Shown piece by piece: positions 1-12,530 of a stretch of 64,000 nucleotides of DNA. Position 1 is the first letter of the stretch. Each line of letters begins with the position of its first letter. The stretch lies in assembly GCA_946894095.1 (NCBI GenBank), contig OX335645.2, positions 20,855,001-20,919,000 of the forward strand, in the 5' to 3' direction. Source of the DNA: Incurvaria masculella (Eukaryota > Arthropoda > Insecta > Lepidoptera > Incurvariidae). The notes under the pieces were generated by a model. That model had not been told where the DNA came from. It did no database searches and saw nothing but the letters and a program-made list of their open reading frames with translations. The translations under genes were made by a program, and so were the position numbers.

Positions 1-286
1 CCAGATCAATGCGTAGCCGTGCAATATACAGAAAGTCTAGGTATTGTTTTTACCTACACATAAGTATACCATCATTTATATACACAGAAGTGTTTTTTCA
101 CATAAGTATACCAATAAAATTATCTAAGACTCAGATTTACAAAAGTAACATTTATTCAACATTAAATAAACATAAACTGACATTAATTTAGAAAAAATAG
201 AACTTATGTTACAAAGAAGTGAGAACAAAAGTAAATAAAAGTTCCCATGTAATCTGTAAGTGGAATTCCGGATAGACACCTCCAAC

Positions 287-660
287 TTTTTTTTTTATGT
301 GACTGGACATGGATGGCTAATACCACACCATTCTGTCATGGTATTAGCCCAACACACCACATGGGGACCTAGGTGCCATGCCAGGACCTTCCTTATATTA
401 CACGGCTACATTGAACTGGATGGAAAACACGGACAATTTTCATTGCCTCTTCGACCATCGTTCATCCAATGCGATGGTACCAACCCGGGCGGGATTAACC
501 CTACCACCTAGTAAGTAAGGAAGGGGACCTACAGTTTAACGTGGAATCTGAACCACGGCCAGCCTCTCTAAACTAAACGGTTGAATGGTCACCCATCCAA
601 GACCAGACCGGACCCAGCGTTGCTTAACTTCGGAGAGCGATCGCCGAAGTGTCGCGCCAC
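287..660 (-). mobile_element. Family-A SINE with 5S-rRNA-like head
   Basis: Oriented on the minus strand: a poly-A tail shows as the T run at 287-296, the body runs to about 580, and the head (585-645) reads in reverse complement AAGTTAAGCAACGCTGGG ... CTTGGATGGGTGACC. This matches the internal promoter half of 5S rRNA (box A through box C). It is therefore a SINE3-type element. The same body at 7336 and 37725 is joined to a tRNA-like head instead. Confidence 0.7.
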
Positions 661-1389
661 TGGGCCATTGAGACTGACTCGTACCACATCTTGGGCACGG
701 GCTGTTTCCTCCCTTTTAACCTGTGATCGACATCTCGGTGTGGACGCACAAGTATTGATAGTTTTTCTCGTCGTATTCGCTGCCAACTTCAACTACCATT
801 AGTGATGTATGTCCCGGCTTAATAGTTGCCCCGAGGCGTCCTCGTTCCGCGAATACATTAATTAAACCGTCGACAACACGCCGAGGAAGCGTGCAAGTGC
901 TCGCTCATTAAAACGGCACCGCGAGTGCAGTTGGCGCTGCGTGTGACGTCACCGCCCCCGCGCAGCCGCCATGTAAACACGTCGTCATTATCCTGCACGC
1001 CCCGCGCATGTCGATCGGGAGGTCTATTGCGGAAGGCTCTTCGCCTGTCCCATATTGATCGATGCCAATCTTTCCACTAACTATTTTATCGGATCACGTC
1101 TACCTTTCCATAGTTCAGATGTTGCCTCTACAACAACGCTGCAATATCCTGTTTTCTCGACTGAAATGTGCCTGGTTTCTGAGCGCGGAATTTCAAGAAA
1201 TGACACCCTGAAGTCGATTTTGGTGTCGCAACGCTCAAACTGGATGAGCATGAACTTAGCAAGGGCCCCGTTGCCAATCAAAACGCGATTAGGTGGATAA
1301 TTTGCTTCTAATTAGGGATCTCCAGGAAACTTTGGAAATCTTCAGGAATCTTTGAAAATCCCCAGTCCTTGGGAATCCGTGCTAACACC
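661..1389. other. Unique stretch without recognised features
   Basis: Moderately GC-rich; short open frames only, none recognised. Confidence 0.4.
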
Positions 1390-1500
1390 ATGTGAGAGTA
1401 GTACTCAACCTTTGGAGTATATTTTATTATATTTTATTGTTAACTTAGTGTGTGTACTGTTGGTGTGCCTTATTATAAATAAATAAATAAATAAATAAAA
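1390..1500 (+). mobile_element. LINE 3' tail
   Basis: GTGTACTGTTGGTGTGCCTT followed by an AAATA repeat run (1481-1500) matches the 3' end of the LINE at 23530-24045 (TTTACTGTTGGTGTACCTAT then AATAAA repeats). Confidence 0.5.
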
Positions 1501-1679
1501 ACCTAGAAATCCCAAGGTAATCATGGTATTTTTGACTGCTAGAAATCTTAATGTACACTTTCTGCTTGAGTGACAACTCCTCAAAGGCGGGGATTTGAGC
1601 CCAGACCTCTGGGATGGAAGACAAGTCCACCCGCCACTTTAAGAAGAAAGGTTTCACTTTAAGAAGCTTTTGCTGGCCT

Positions 1680-3520
1680 TCCCATGGCGCCGACGCGTGT
1701 TCGCGGCGCTGGGCGGAGCTGGTCGGCGCGGGTCGGCGCGGAGCGGCGCGACCCCGAGCCGGCGGCGGAGCGGAGGATGTCGTTAATTAGCGGCGGGTGG
1801 CGCTAGCCCTAATTGGACCCATGTGTCGAGCCCCGCCGCCGCCGCCGTCGGCGCGAGCGCTAACAATAGCATATTTTGCGATGGCGGTGATTTTTAAGAG
1901 TCGTAATCAAAAGTTAGATTGGGCTAGGCTAATTAAATAATTTAAAAAAGTTCCAATTAGTCAGGGGGTTAATAAAAAGAGCTGGTCTTATTACCAAATC
2001 TTATTATATTTCTCGTGTTTTTCTCTATGGATAAAGAACGCTTTAGGCCATTTTTCGAAATAGATCAGCTATTTTTAAAATTTGCCAAAAATTTTATTAA
2101 CGAAAAAAAAATCATGTCTCTAATCTAACCTGCTCATAAAACTTCAATTAGGTTAAGAAATGCGACCAGTATAGGAGAACAGTCGGACAGACATACGAAA
2201 GTCTCCGTGCTCGCTCTGTCTATAAAGCACACTTTCAATCTCATACAAGAATACCAAAGTTTCGAGTGCACGTGGCGCCCAGCTGGGCGGCGGGCGCGGG
2301 CGGCGCCGTGTCGCCGCGTCGCCGCTCCGCCGCGCCGTCGCCGCTGCGCCCGCGCATCACATACGGTAGAGCTGTTGCTCACTTGGGGCTGTTAATTAGT
2401 AAGAACTTGAGGAATCTGCCTTAATTAAGAGCTAATGTGATTTACGTCGGTCGGTGTCAGATGTACACCCTCGGCTTTGGTATAATAACGCAGCTGTCGT
2501 TTTGAATTTGGTTTCAATCTTTAAAGCACATTTTGTGCCCGGATAACTGATTTAATGAAGACTTGACCGGTATTTATGTCAAGTGGTGTACGGCCAACAA
2601 ACGGTCCGCCGAACCAATTTCGCATGACCGATAACCATATCGTAATTTCAATACAGGGCCAATTAGAGCTTCGAAGACTTCAAAGTATCCCCGCAAATTG
2701 GCGGACGGACCGGAGTTGGGCAGTTCCTGGGCGAGCTCGCCAGCAATTAATTCTCGACATTCGAAGTTCAATTTAAAGCTCGAGCAGCTCGACTCAAAGG
2801 AGCTTCACGTCGGTGCCGCCGCCGCGCCGCAACCGCCGCCGCAACCGCCGCCGCGGGAGCCGTGCGTCGTCGCAGATTTGATAAAGCGAGTGCTGGCGGC
2901 CGGAGCGGGGCGCGGCGGGGGTGCGGGGCGCCGGTAACGAGCGGGGTGGAGGGTGGAGGGTGGAGGGGGGCGAGACGAGCTCGGAGGGGGCCCGAAGAAG
3001 TGCGGTTCGCCGTGCATGTCTCCGCGCTGATTGACCCGCGTCACTCGGCAAACAACAACTAACGAGCGCCGACGCGACGTGCGCGAGGGGCGACCCCCCG
3101 CGCTCCGCCTCCCCCCCGCGCAGGTAATTTGCTCGCGGCCGTGTTTGCTCCCGAATTATTCCCGCGGCGGGTGCGGTGCGCCCGCGAGCCGCCGCCGCCG
3201 CCGCCGCTCGTCACAACTTTGCACGTCTTCGCTGATTGAGATGCCTTAATAAAATTAACGCGCGGCTGCTGCGGTGCCTCGCGCCGCCGCCGCCGCCGCC
3301 GCCGGGCGGAGGCTTCCTGCGAAATTGCGAACCTTCAAGTGCGCAGGCAAAAGTTTAAGCGCGAAAAGTGTGTCGACAGAGGCGGGCGTCTTCTGAGACC
3401 CTAGTCCCAGTTGTCACCTAAATTGGCGTTTACAGCAAACCGATCGACTGGCGTTTTCAAATGTATGGAGAAATTGAAAAGCGCGCGCAGTGGCCGTTAA
3501 GCGAACTAACATTTGCGAGG
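1680..3520. promoter_or_regulatory. GC-rich island cluster with homeodomain-type TAATTA sites
   Basis: Blocks at 1680-1860, 2265-2365 and 2805-3320 are rich in CpG, CGGCGC and CCG runs (e.g. 3283-3306), set among TTAATTAG, TTAATTAA and CTAATTGG motifs. No open frame resembles a known protein. Possibly conserved noncoding or regulatory sequence or an unannotated promoter; inference only. Confidence 0.3.
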
Positions 3521-3525
3521 CCTAG

Positions 3526-3681
3526 CCCCGGTTGCACGAAGAAACGGCTGAGTTAATCAATGTTCAAACACGCCACTTTTAGTGAACCGCATAGTTCCTT
3601 TCATACTGTCCACACAAAGTGACGTGTTTGATCATACTTTGACGTTGATTTTGATTTTTTGTTCTTTCGTGCACTCGGCCC
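3526..3681 (+). mobile_element. Small foldback element, family F copy 1
   Basis: Ends CCCCGGTTGCACGAA and TTCGTGCACTCGGCCC form inverted repeats. Internal GTTCAAACACGCCACTTT pairs with AAAGTGACGTGTTTGATCA. CTAG flanks both ends. About 156 bp, lying within the GC-rich block. Confidence 0.65.
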
Positions 3682-3984
3682 CTAGTTTGATTTGACCTCT
3701 TTCTCAACGTTGCCGTAAATACGTCAACGTTGCCGTTTATGCCGACTCCGCGTTTTCATACAAATCGGAAGTCCGAGTTTGACTTTGACAGCTTGAAGAA
3801 GTAAAACCACAGAATATCTAGTAAAAACGTGTATGGAGTTTGACGTTTTTAAGAAACATCGAAGTTGCACCAATTTAGGTGACAACTGGGACTACGATCT
3901 CTGGTCTTATTTATATTAAAACCGGACTTCCCCGGATCCGCACGGGGAAAGAGAGTTGCCGGAAGAGTCAACCGGCGCGCGGCG

Positions 3985-4790
3985 ACGGCATGCAGATCGG
4001 TCGCCCGCGCCGGCCGGCAGGGGCGGTGCAGCGCTGGAGCACGCCGAAGGCTGAATTCGTCGGGGTCGGAAGTTGCACGTGTGGCAAATAAGAAGTGGTC
4101 CGGAGCGCCCGTGAAGCGGCTTCGTTACCCGCACGCCCCCCCCCTACCCGCCGCCTGCCTCCCCCCGCACGCCGCGACTCCATCAATCGGGCCAATTGCC
4201 TCGGCTGAATCGGCAATCAAGCGCCCCCGCACCCCGCTCCGCCGCCGCGCCCCACCCCCCCTCCGGCCCTAACGACCTATACGGACAGGCTGCGTTTTTA
4301 CAAAACAAGAAATCCGCTGATTTATACCGGCCTTGCTCCGCCGTTAAAGCCCCGAATGTGGGTTTTTTGGGATTGGGGTAAGCGCGCAAATTGGACAGCG
4401 CTCGGCCGATTGACGGTTATTGCTGAATTTGTGACAATAAAGTGTGGCGATGGCCTCGGCGGATCGAGTCGCGTCGCCCGCTCTAAGTTGTTGCAGAGGA
4501 TGATATTGTCCAAACAAGTTGTCTGCTGTGTCAATTAATTTGTCAGTAAATTGTTTGCTCGCCCGCTCCACCTAGCGGGAGGGTCGCGGCGGGGCGGGGC
4601 GGGGCGGGGCGGGAGGGGGGGGGGCGGCACGTCCCGGGTCCTCCAATTTGTCAGCGCTCGTTAACGCGCTCGGTGAAGACGCAGCTTTTAATTGCGCTCG
4701 GTACTGGTGCTAGTAGGTACCGGCTCCTCCGCGTAGCTCGGTCGCCGCGCCGCAGCCCTGCCTTCGCCGGACCACGCACCTAATGAGGCC
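3985..4790. promoter_or_regulatory. GC-rich island with G-quadruplex-type run
   Basis: CpG-dense sequence with C-rich 4132-4265 and a GGGGCGGGGCGGGGCGGGGC run at 4590-4615 that could form a G-quadruplex. Could be a promoter-like island; no transcript evidence in the sequence. Confidence 0.3.
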
Positions 4791-5157
4791 GAATTGTAAC
4801 CCTTCTCTGCAGCCCGCAAACCGATTAGGGAAGTGCTGCGCTAAAGGTGCGGTTCTCAACTAATGTATATTTGGACACATTTCCATTGTTGTAAAATGAT
4901 ATCAAAGAATTGGATATTTATTTATTTATTTATAAAGGTTTGCCAACAGGTTAACACATTTACATTCACTTTTATACAGACATATTAAATATAACAGTGT
5001 GCAGACCCAATAACAGGCAAACACAACCTGCATGTAAAGAACGGACGATGGTTAACTAATAGTGAAATAATATATTGCAACACTAGCATCTATCCAATCC
5101 GTTACAAAACATTTGGGGGATTGCGTTCAATACCTCGGTATAAAGGAAAGGCTTGAA

Positions 5158-5387
5158 TGTTATCTCATTCATTTGAGTTTCAGCGACATCTACATTTGAA
5201 GGATTGTAATCAGATTTTGCAAATAATCTGAAAAAGTTTTTGGTTGGAACAGTCGCAGGTCGCAGTTTCTAATCCTGCTTCCGACGAATGTCACGACCAA
5301 AACCTTTTTAGATTATTTTCAAAATGTGATTACAATGCTTCAAATGTAGATGTCGCTGAAACTCAAATTAATGAGATAACGGTAATG
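5158..5387. mobile_element. Head-to-head pair of family-G tails
   Basis: TTATCTCATTCATTTGAGTT ... CATCTACATTTGAAGGATTG is the inverse of CAATGCTTCAAATGTAGATG ... CAAATTAATGAGATAA. Two tails meet around CCTGCTTCCGACGAATGTC, giving a ~100-bp-arm foldback. Confidence 0.6.
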
Positions 5388-6164
5388 TCGTATCCATTAA
5401 ATACATAAAACTAAATTATTACTTAAAATAATGGTTTATGTATGTATATGTACCTACATTGATTTCCTACCTACATACAAATATTTGATATTGCTCCTCA
5501 TCAACCCAAACTTTGACTGAAAGAAATCATTCTTAGTGATAGGTCCGCCTATGGGCAATTTTATTGTTTTGAATTATTCTTGTAATTAAATTTTTTCTTT
5601 ATTGCAAAAAAAATAATTTGTGTATTCAATTGCCCTCACCTAAGCGGTACCCGAGGACGCCCACGGGCTTTCTTGTTACTTCTGTAGTGCTGTGTATTGT
5701 TAACTGTCTATATCCGGTAACTTAAAGGATAACTGTTAGGAGCTGTACCACCGTTGAAGTTATCAGACGGTCAAATATTAACATTGCAAGTCGTCCGGTC
5801 CGACCCACTGCATTCACTAACTAAGTTTCGTGTTTGAACATAACTAATGAACACCATTTAACTCTTAGCAAGTGTTGGTTCGCTCAGTATCGGGTATAGG
5901 GGGCATGCATGTTTGAAAAGCAAGCAATGATATCAATGTTCACTCAATTAAACTCTTGAACTTGTCGCTTCTGAGGATTCATAACTGAATTTCGTCATGT
6001 CCGGCGCTACTGCTGGACTGGTCGCGATTCGACGCGTATATTTGTACCCCGGTGCAGACGTCAGGAGAATCGCCGCAAATGTATCCTATTTCAGTCGCAA
6101 ATATCTTAGACGCCGCACGGCTCGGCCGTCGCGCTGCTCGGAGCCCAAAAGGTTCGACGCTGCT

Positions 6165-6265
6165 TCCGATGAATGTCACGACCAAAAATGTTTTCAGATT
6201 ATTTTAAAAATCTGATTACAATGCTTTAAATTAGATTTCGCTGAAACACATATTAATCAGATGCC
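6165..6265 (+). mobile_element. Family-G tail fragment
   Basis: GCTTCCGATGAATGTCACGA ... AATCTGATTACAATGCTTTA ... CTGAAACACATATTAATCAG. Smaller fragments occur at 15057-15125 and, inverted, at 60195-60270. Confidence 0.5.
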
Positions 6266-6864
6266 CTACTAGACTAACCCGTTCCGGCGACACATTTTAT
6301 GTTCATAAAATAAAATTCCATACTAATTATTTTAAAAACGAATTCGTAGATGTTGTACTTGCGTCAATAAAAAATGTACAAGTATCGATAAATGGTATCG
6401 AATGGTATGATTTGCTGGTTCGGGTCCAGCCTTGCAGTATATTCGTAAATTAAGTATGTAAGATGACTCTAAAACTATTGTCCGGACCTGGTAATTAGAA
6501 TTATTTTGCAATTTCTTACAAAATTAGAGCTTCAGAAATCTCGATTTTTCAAAAAAATTATTAGGTTTTGAGCTAAAGTAATCAATTTGGAAATTTGTAA
6601 TTGGAAAATTTTCAAAATTTTAAGACCACCGTTAATAGGAGAACAATTCTGGACAAAATCCGTATGATCGAACGACACCAGAGCCAGACCTTTTTCCCTT
6701 TTTGCGACGGGATCTTACGAGGACAAAATTGTCCATTTTCTCCGTGGATTCACTTTGGGAAGTTAGAGCGATATTCCGCTGGACACACTATCAGGGCCCA
6801 ATATCGCTAGCGACCTCAGCGGCACACGGCGGCGGACAAGGGATCGATCAGGGTTGTTTGTGCT

Positions 6865-6915
6865 GGCAGCCTCCAGCCTCCAGCCTCCAGCCTCCAGCCT
6901 CCTGCCTCCTGCGAC
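6865..6915. repeat. 7-bp minisatellite (CTCCAGC)
   Basis: CAGCCTCCAGCCTCCAGC repeats about six times, decaying to CCTCCTGC and then a short GACAC run. Confidence 0.8.
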
Positions 6916-7171
6916 ACGACACGACACTCGACGCTTATTTACAGCGTCCATCAATTTGTGCGGCGTCAGCGGAGGCCGACGCGACACCACTCACTCGGAC
7001 TTGTGCATACTCCTGTCGAGACACCGCACCGCCGTTGGGAGACATAAGTATAGTTGACTAGACCAGGGCCATGTCCGCATAGCGGCAAATTGAAAATTTC
7101 AAATGCACTCCGCGATAGACAATATGAATGAAAAGACATTTTCCCTTAGGAGACCTACAAGAGTTTCCCGT

Positions 7172-7268
7172 GTTTTCTATCCAGTTCAATGTAGCCGAGA
7201 AATAAATATAACGAAGGTCCTGGCATGGCACCTAGTTACCATTTGGTGTGTTAGACTAATATCTGACG
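7172..7268 (+). mobile_element. Family-A SINE body fragment
   Basis: Reads CCAGTTCAATGTAGCC ... GGTCCTGGCATGGCACCTAG ... TGGTGTGTTAGACTAATA, the body of family A on the + strand, with both ends missing. Confidence 0.6.
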
Positions 7269-7335
7269 GTCACCCACCCGTGTGCAGGTACAAAAAAATG
7301 TTGATCGACATCTTTGAAGCGTTAACGTAGCAGCA

Positions 7336-7672
7336 TTTTTTTCATCAATCTAACTGGACAACACACCCACCGTCATGGTATTAACCCAACACTTGGCATT
7401 CCTCTAGGAGTAAGGTGCCATGCCAGGACTTTCCATTTATGAGTACAGCTTCATTGACCTGGATGGAAAACAAGGAAAAACTTTCAGTGCCGCTTTGACC
7501 ATCTTTGTATCCAATACGATGATACCAACCCGGGCGGGCTTGAACTCTACAGTTTTTCATGTATTTGTAACCATGGAACAGCTCATTCGTGACCATAAAC
7601 ACGTGACGTAGCAATAAAGTGGTGCATGCACGGGCCTCTAGTGGTCAAAATCGTGTGCCCCTGAGCTACGAA
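7336..7672 (-). mobile_element. Family-A SINE with tRNA-like head
   Basis: T run at 7336 marks the tail. The body resembles the 287 copy. The right end reads in reverse complement GTAGCTCAGGGGCACACG, an A-box-like start of a tRNA-derived head (about 7625-7672). B box not clear in this copy. Confidence 0.6.
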
Positions 7673-8384
7673 AAACTGTTCTCTATTAGGTGCAAGTTAA
7701 TGCATTATTAAATTACAGTACTTTCCTCCCACAGACGTCTATACCTACCATAAGTGGTTGAGACACACCAAAATCGTCCATCGACACCAATTGATCATTG
7801 AGAGGGCGGGGACGCAGGGTGGCGGCGTGGGCACAATTTGGTTAACTAACACAAGGCCACTATGTTTAAAAGCAGCAAATTAATATAACACCATTCATGC
7901 CACCCCACTTCGAACATACAAAACTCCATGATATTTAGTTGCAGTCTCACATTTTAGAGACCAGATAATACTATTACTGTGACTGTTTGTCGTTATACGA
8001 AATCACGGGAATTATTTGATACACAACGTCACACCCAGAACTTTCGTTCATTTGCCTCGCATCGAATCCGGAAGTTTCGAAAAAAAGTGTACAATGCGTC
8101 AAACGCAATTTTGCGTCGCTTCATTATTAAAGGTTTCATTTTGGGTCGCCAATTCCACGTCGAAACCTGCGAAATACGGCAGCCATTGGAAATTGATACG
8201 GGCGGAGCGCCCGCCGCCCGCGCTGCACCGCCGATGCTAACTGCCGTGAAGTTGAACGAGCCCTAACCGGCCGGAAATACGCGCCGCTTTCCGGCGGCCG
8301 CGTCGTCGCCTCAGGTGCGCGCAAAGCGAATCTCGTCAATAAATAAACGCGAAACGCGCCGGAGGGGCGTTCGTCAAAAACGGC

Positions 8385-9158
8385 GAAAAACCGGCCAAGC
8401 GCGAGTCGGACTCGCACACGAAGGGTTCCGTACCATCGTACAGTCGTTTCCTATCAAATGTGTACACTGGAAAGAGAAGGAATTCCTAAGTCCCTTTTAC
8501 TATATGGTTTTTTTTATTAGGTTCACACACAGCATGTTATGCTATACATGGTGAAAAAACCTAAGAAGTAATCTAGCATATACTCTAAAAACGGTGAACA
8601 CAACATGGACAATATATGTATACAGTAGACACTAGCTTATTTAAAACAATATATTATTAGATTTAAGAAACAAAAGATCTAACACGAAACAAAACTTGAA
8701 GTTTTAAAGCGAACTTAAAATACAAAACATTTTATAACATATGAAATAATTAAACAATTTATTTTATTTTAACTTTTTTACTGAAAATATCGTGTTGGCG
8801 ACATAGACCTAGCATGCGCGCGCAGCGTTGGCGAAAATGTCGACGAAGGTTGACGTCAATATGTCAGAAAGAGACCTCAAATTTGTCCTATTCCGGTGTA
8901 TAGATTTCAGACGAAACGACTCTACAAGATTCACACCATAAAATGACGTGTTTTGTATGGGGCCCCCCTTATTTTTTTATTATTTATTTAACCTATTTGT
9001 TGTTATAGCGGCAAAATAAATACACACTATGTGAAAATTTCAGATTCCATTACGGTTCATGAGATAGAGCCCTGTGAGAGACGGACGGACGGATGGATGG
9101 ACAACGGAGGCTTAGTAATAGGATTCCGTTGGCACCCTTTGGGTACGGAACCCTTAAA
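8385..9158 (+). mobile_element. Family-B repeat, interrupted by an insertion
   Basis: Starts AAAAACCGGCCAAGCGCGAG and ends CCCTTTGGGTACGGAACCC; inner AGGGTTCCGTACC and GGGTACGGAACCC are inverted. Contains GCGGCAAAATAAATACACAC and an ACGG microsatellite, features shared by all copies. Interrupted at CATCGTA|CAGTCGTTTC by the 8441-8921 insertion. Confidence 0.7.
8441..8921. mobile_element. TIR element nested in a family-B repeat
   Basis: Left end AGTCGTTTCCTATCAAATGT and right end TTTCAGACGAAACGACT are inverted repeats (~33 bp with gaps, including TGTACACTGGAA/TTCCGGTGTATA). Other family-B copies lack this 480 bp, which shows the nesting order. Confidence 0.6.
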
Positions 9159-10764
9159 AGTGCCCGCGGATGTTCGGCGCCAGTATGACGCGGCCGGGAG
9201 CCGTGACGTCGACGAATGCGTGACGTACACAAATCATGATTCGATGGGGCGGCTGTCGACGGAATGTTTAATAATGTTGTCCGGCCGGGGCGGGCGGACG
9301 GTGGCGGGCTGGCGGCGGGCTGGAGGCGCGCGGGCCCGGCACGTGCCTTCTCGCGCCGACTTATTAGCTCCGACACTATGTACAATATCAAATATTGCAG
9401 CTGCCATTAATCACTTCGCTCCTCTCGTTTCAGCGGCGATATTTTCTCTAGAACTACATTAGGGCAAAAAATACAAAAAATAACAAACGGGTGTGATACT
9501 AATAGCGTATAATTTGTTAAAGTTTCGTTTCTCGTGCGTATTTATATTTTTTTATAACGATTTCATAATAAAACGAAACAGTCTCACCTAATCAAATATA
9601 ATTTTTCGTACTACGCACGTACGTCGCATGTTCCAGGGCGATGAACAAATGCTGGTTCGGGTTAATTATTTTTTTACAGGGTTCTTTCTTTATTTAATGT
9701 GTCCTTGCTTCACGGTCGATTATACAGAATAATCTACTTCTCTACGTATTCAAAATTCAGGTAAAAAAATAGAAGAAGAAAAATGTGCACTAGATAGCGA
9801 TCGAAATGAGGGGTAAACATAATTTAAATTCAAAATATGTATGAAATCACGCCGCAGAAATGAAAGAATGCCATACGGTATGGTTATAAAATGGCGTTTA
9901 AAGTCCTGTAAATTCTTGTATGACATTCACCTACGACTTTTTTTTAACTTGATGTTACATACCGCGTGAACCTGACACGTTGACCTGGCTTTGATCTAAA
10001 TACATTTGCTTCACATGTCGATTAACTTTTATTTGGTAGTGCGGCTAGCAAAAAAGCAATATTTCTGACCGGCGAACAATTTCAACACACAATCCGGTAA
10101 ATGATTTCTAAATTCAATCCAATTTATAACGATACTTTAAACTCGACTATGTCCTCAGAAATCCCCGCATCAACTAACCGAACAAAAGTGGCACCCACTT
10201 AAAACTTCCCTCGGACCTCCGTATTAGGTGCTCTCGAGGGCGGCACAAAAAAACCGCCGCCAGATATTCGCTAATGTGACAACAGAAGCACGAAGAAAGT
10301 CCGAACGAAAGGGAAGGCGGACCATTTGCGGCGGCGGCGGGCCCCATTGATGCAGCGGCGTATTCTAATCGCGGCGAAGGCGGCGCGCGTTTTTGCCCGA
10401 GCCGGCCCTAACGCTAACGAACAGGTTGCGTTAACGGGGCGACGCCAAATAACAGGGGCGGGATCCGTACGATTGCCGGGACCACATTTTAGTCGTTCCC
10501 GCCTCTCTGGTGTCCGATGCCAAAATTGACTCAGTGACGTCATCAATTTGGTTGATATATCAAACACGAGCATTAATACCTAGTTTCAAGTAAATTTGAC
10601 TACAAAAAAAAAGTTCCATATTAAAGTTTTCACCCCATAAGGGGTGGAATTTCGAAATATCCTTTCTTATTGCTAGTTAACATCAAATAACATATGTACT
10701 AATTTATAGCTCCTAGGGCTTAGCTTGGGCGTTTATGAGTCAGTGAGTCAGGACCCTTATTTAG

Positions 10765-11067
10765 ATAGATTGCAGTCAAAATGCCTTATAGTGGGAGCGA
10801 TAAGCCAAACAAGCGCTATCTATTAGTAGAGCTTTGTGTAGATTAGAATATGATCGAGAAATTCGCTGGCTGATTTAATTGTCAGAATAGCTTAGCGGTA
10901 GAGCGGTGGACATGTAATCCAAAGGTCCAAAAATCCTGCTTCCAACGAATTTCTGAATGAGAACGTTTTCTGATTATTTTAGAAATCTGATTACAATGCT
11001 TCAATGTAGACGTCGCTGAATAACCTCATATTAATAAGATAACGATAGTGTCGCATCCATTAGATAC
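10765..11067 (+). mobile_element. tRNA-promoter repeat, family G copy
   Basis: Upstream module (GCAGTCAAAATGCCTTATAG ... GCGCTATCTATTAGTAG), a tRNA-like region with A box TAGCTTAGCGG at 10888, then tail TGCTTCCAACGAATTTC ... GATTACAATGCTTCAATG ... GTCGCATCCATTAGATACAT. Unusually, the A box lies about 120 bp into the shared unit. Confidence 0.55.
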
Positions 11068-11097
11068 ATCAAATTATCTAGTTTAACCCGAGCTGAC

Positions 11098-11345
11098 TCT
11101 AGAGTCCGATACCAAAATCGACATTGGTGACGACGACAATTAGGTTGATATTTAAATCATTGCAGTCAAAATGCGTCAGCATTGGATCAATATGCAAAAC
11201 CAGCGCCATCTAATAGCAGATAGGGGAAGCATTGTGTAGATTCGAATATAACCGAGAAATTTGTTGGCTTACGTAATTGCCGGGATAGCTCAGCCGTAGA
11301 TGTAATCCAAAGTCCGCAGGTTTTGTAATGAATCCACCCTCCTAC
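11098..11345 (+). mobile_element. tRNA-promoter repeat, family G copy
   Basis: Starts with GTCCGATACCAAAATCGACA ... AATTAGGTTGATAT, continues through GCAGTCAAAATGCGTCAGCA and AGCGCCATCTAATAGCAG to an A box TAGCTCAGCCG (11285). The tail is lost. A fragment of the same start is at 10508-10560. Confidence 0.55.
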
Positions 11346-12177
11346 AATTACTTTTTTCGGTCGGACTCTTACATAAATGGCAACGTAATCGTCTGAGGAT
11401 CCTACATTTCCGTAGATGTTCAGATTCAAGCTAAATCGTCAAATTATATTTCATAAATAATCTAATTATTTATTTCACATGGTCATATTTATATTTGATA
11501 ACCTTTTATTGGTATATAATGTCAATGTAGAGATGAACATGTCAGATTTGTTTCATGAAATTTACTTTCAATGAATCTTCATGTGCACTTATCAGATTCA
11601 TTGAATTCTGAATATACAGTGTCGGACTCCAAAGCTTGTGATTTTGGATGCTCGCTTAAGGGATCCCTTAGACTCTAAAAGAGCCTCTCAATGGCCATCG
11701 ACACTCACGTATATCCGACACTGATATATGTAATCGATTCAAACCGTATTGAATGGGTCCTAATTCTTATCTAACCGATCAATGTCGTAAACTTTAGATA
11801 TTGTTCAATCATTTATTTAAAATTGGAAGTTGTGGGCCCACATTAGAAAGTTATAAGTATTTCTTAATAATGATAATACATTTATCCACGACTGTTTTGA
11901 GTGCAACAAACAACCCAGAGTAATAGGAAGTCAATTATTCGAATCGCGGTGACCTGTAACGCCTTAGTTCACCAATAGACAAACTGACATATTGAAGGTT
12001 ATTATACGTACTGATGATGAGTATTTCCGGCATATTTATATGAATGGTTAGCTTATATACTGATCATAAAATGTGTTTTAACATCAGTTCAGCCAACATA
12101 ATAGATTAAGGAGAATAGGCTGCATAAACACTTTAATCAGGGCTAAATGCGCAATAATAGCAAATCAATGTAGTAAT

Positions 12178-12530
12178 AAAACCCATTAAATCTCTTTTAA
12201 AGGCTCAATACACAGTAAGAGAAGATAATAGATGAATTAGTCCTTATAAGACCACCTTACCAAATGCTTGCTCCATGGCTCAATACACAGTGTCAGCAAA
12301 CCATTTGGCAATATATTTTAAAACCCATTAAAACTCTTTTAAAGGCTCAATACACATTAAGAGATGATAATAGATCAGTCTTTATTAGACAACCTTACCA
12401 ATTGCTTGCTCCATGGCTCAATACACAGTGTCAGCAACCCATTTGGCAATATATTTTAAAACCCATTAAATCTCTTTTAAAGGCTCAGTACACAGTAAGA
12501 GAAGATAATAGATTGATTAGTCTTTACTAG
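12178..12530. repeat. Tandem repeat, ~140-bp unit, about 2.5 copies
   Basis: Units start AAACCCATTAAATCTCTTTT at 12178, 12321 and 12458, each including GCTTGCTCCATGGCTCAATA and ACAGTGTCAGCAA (the third is partial). An 88-codon open frame through it is a consequence of the repetition. Confidence 0.85.

Noticed and set aside
585..645. Possible 5S rRNA gene
   Set aside because: Only the promoter half is similar, and the rest is SINE body; not a full 5S gene.
9031..9462. 143-codon open frame on +
   Set aside because: Covers the end of a family-B repeat and a GC patch; no domain seen.
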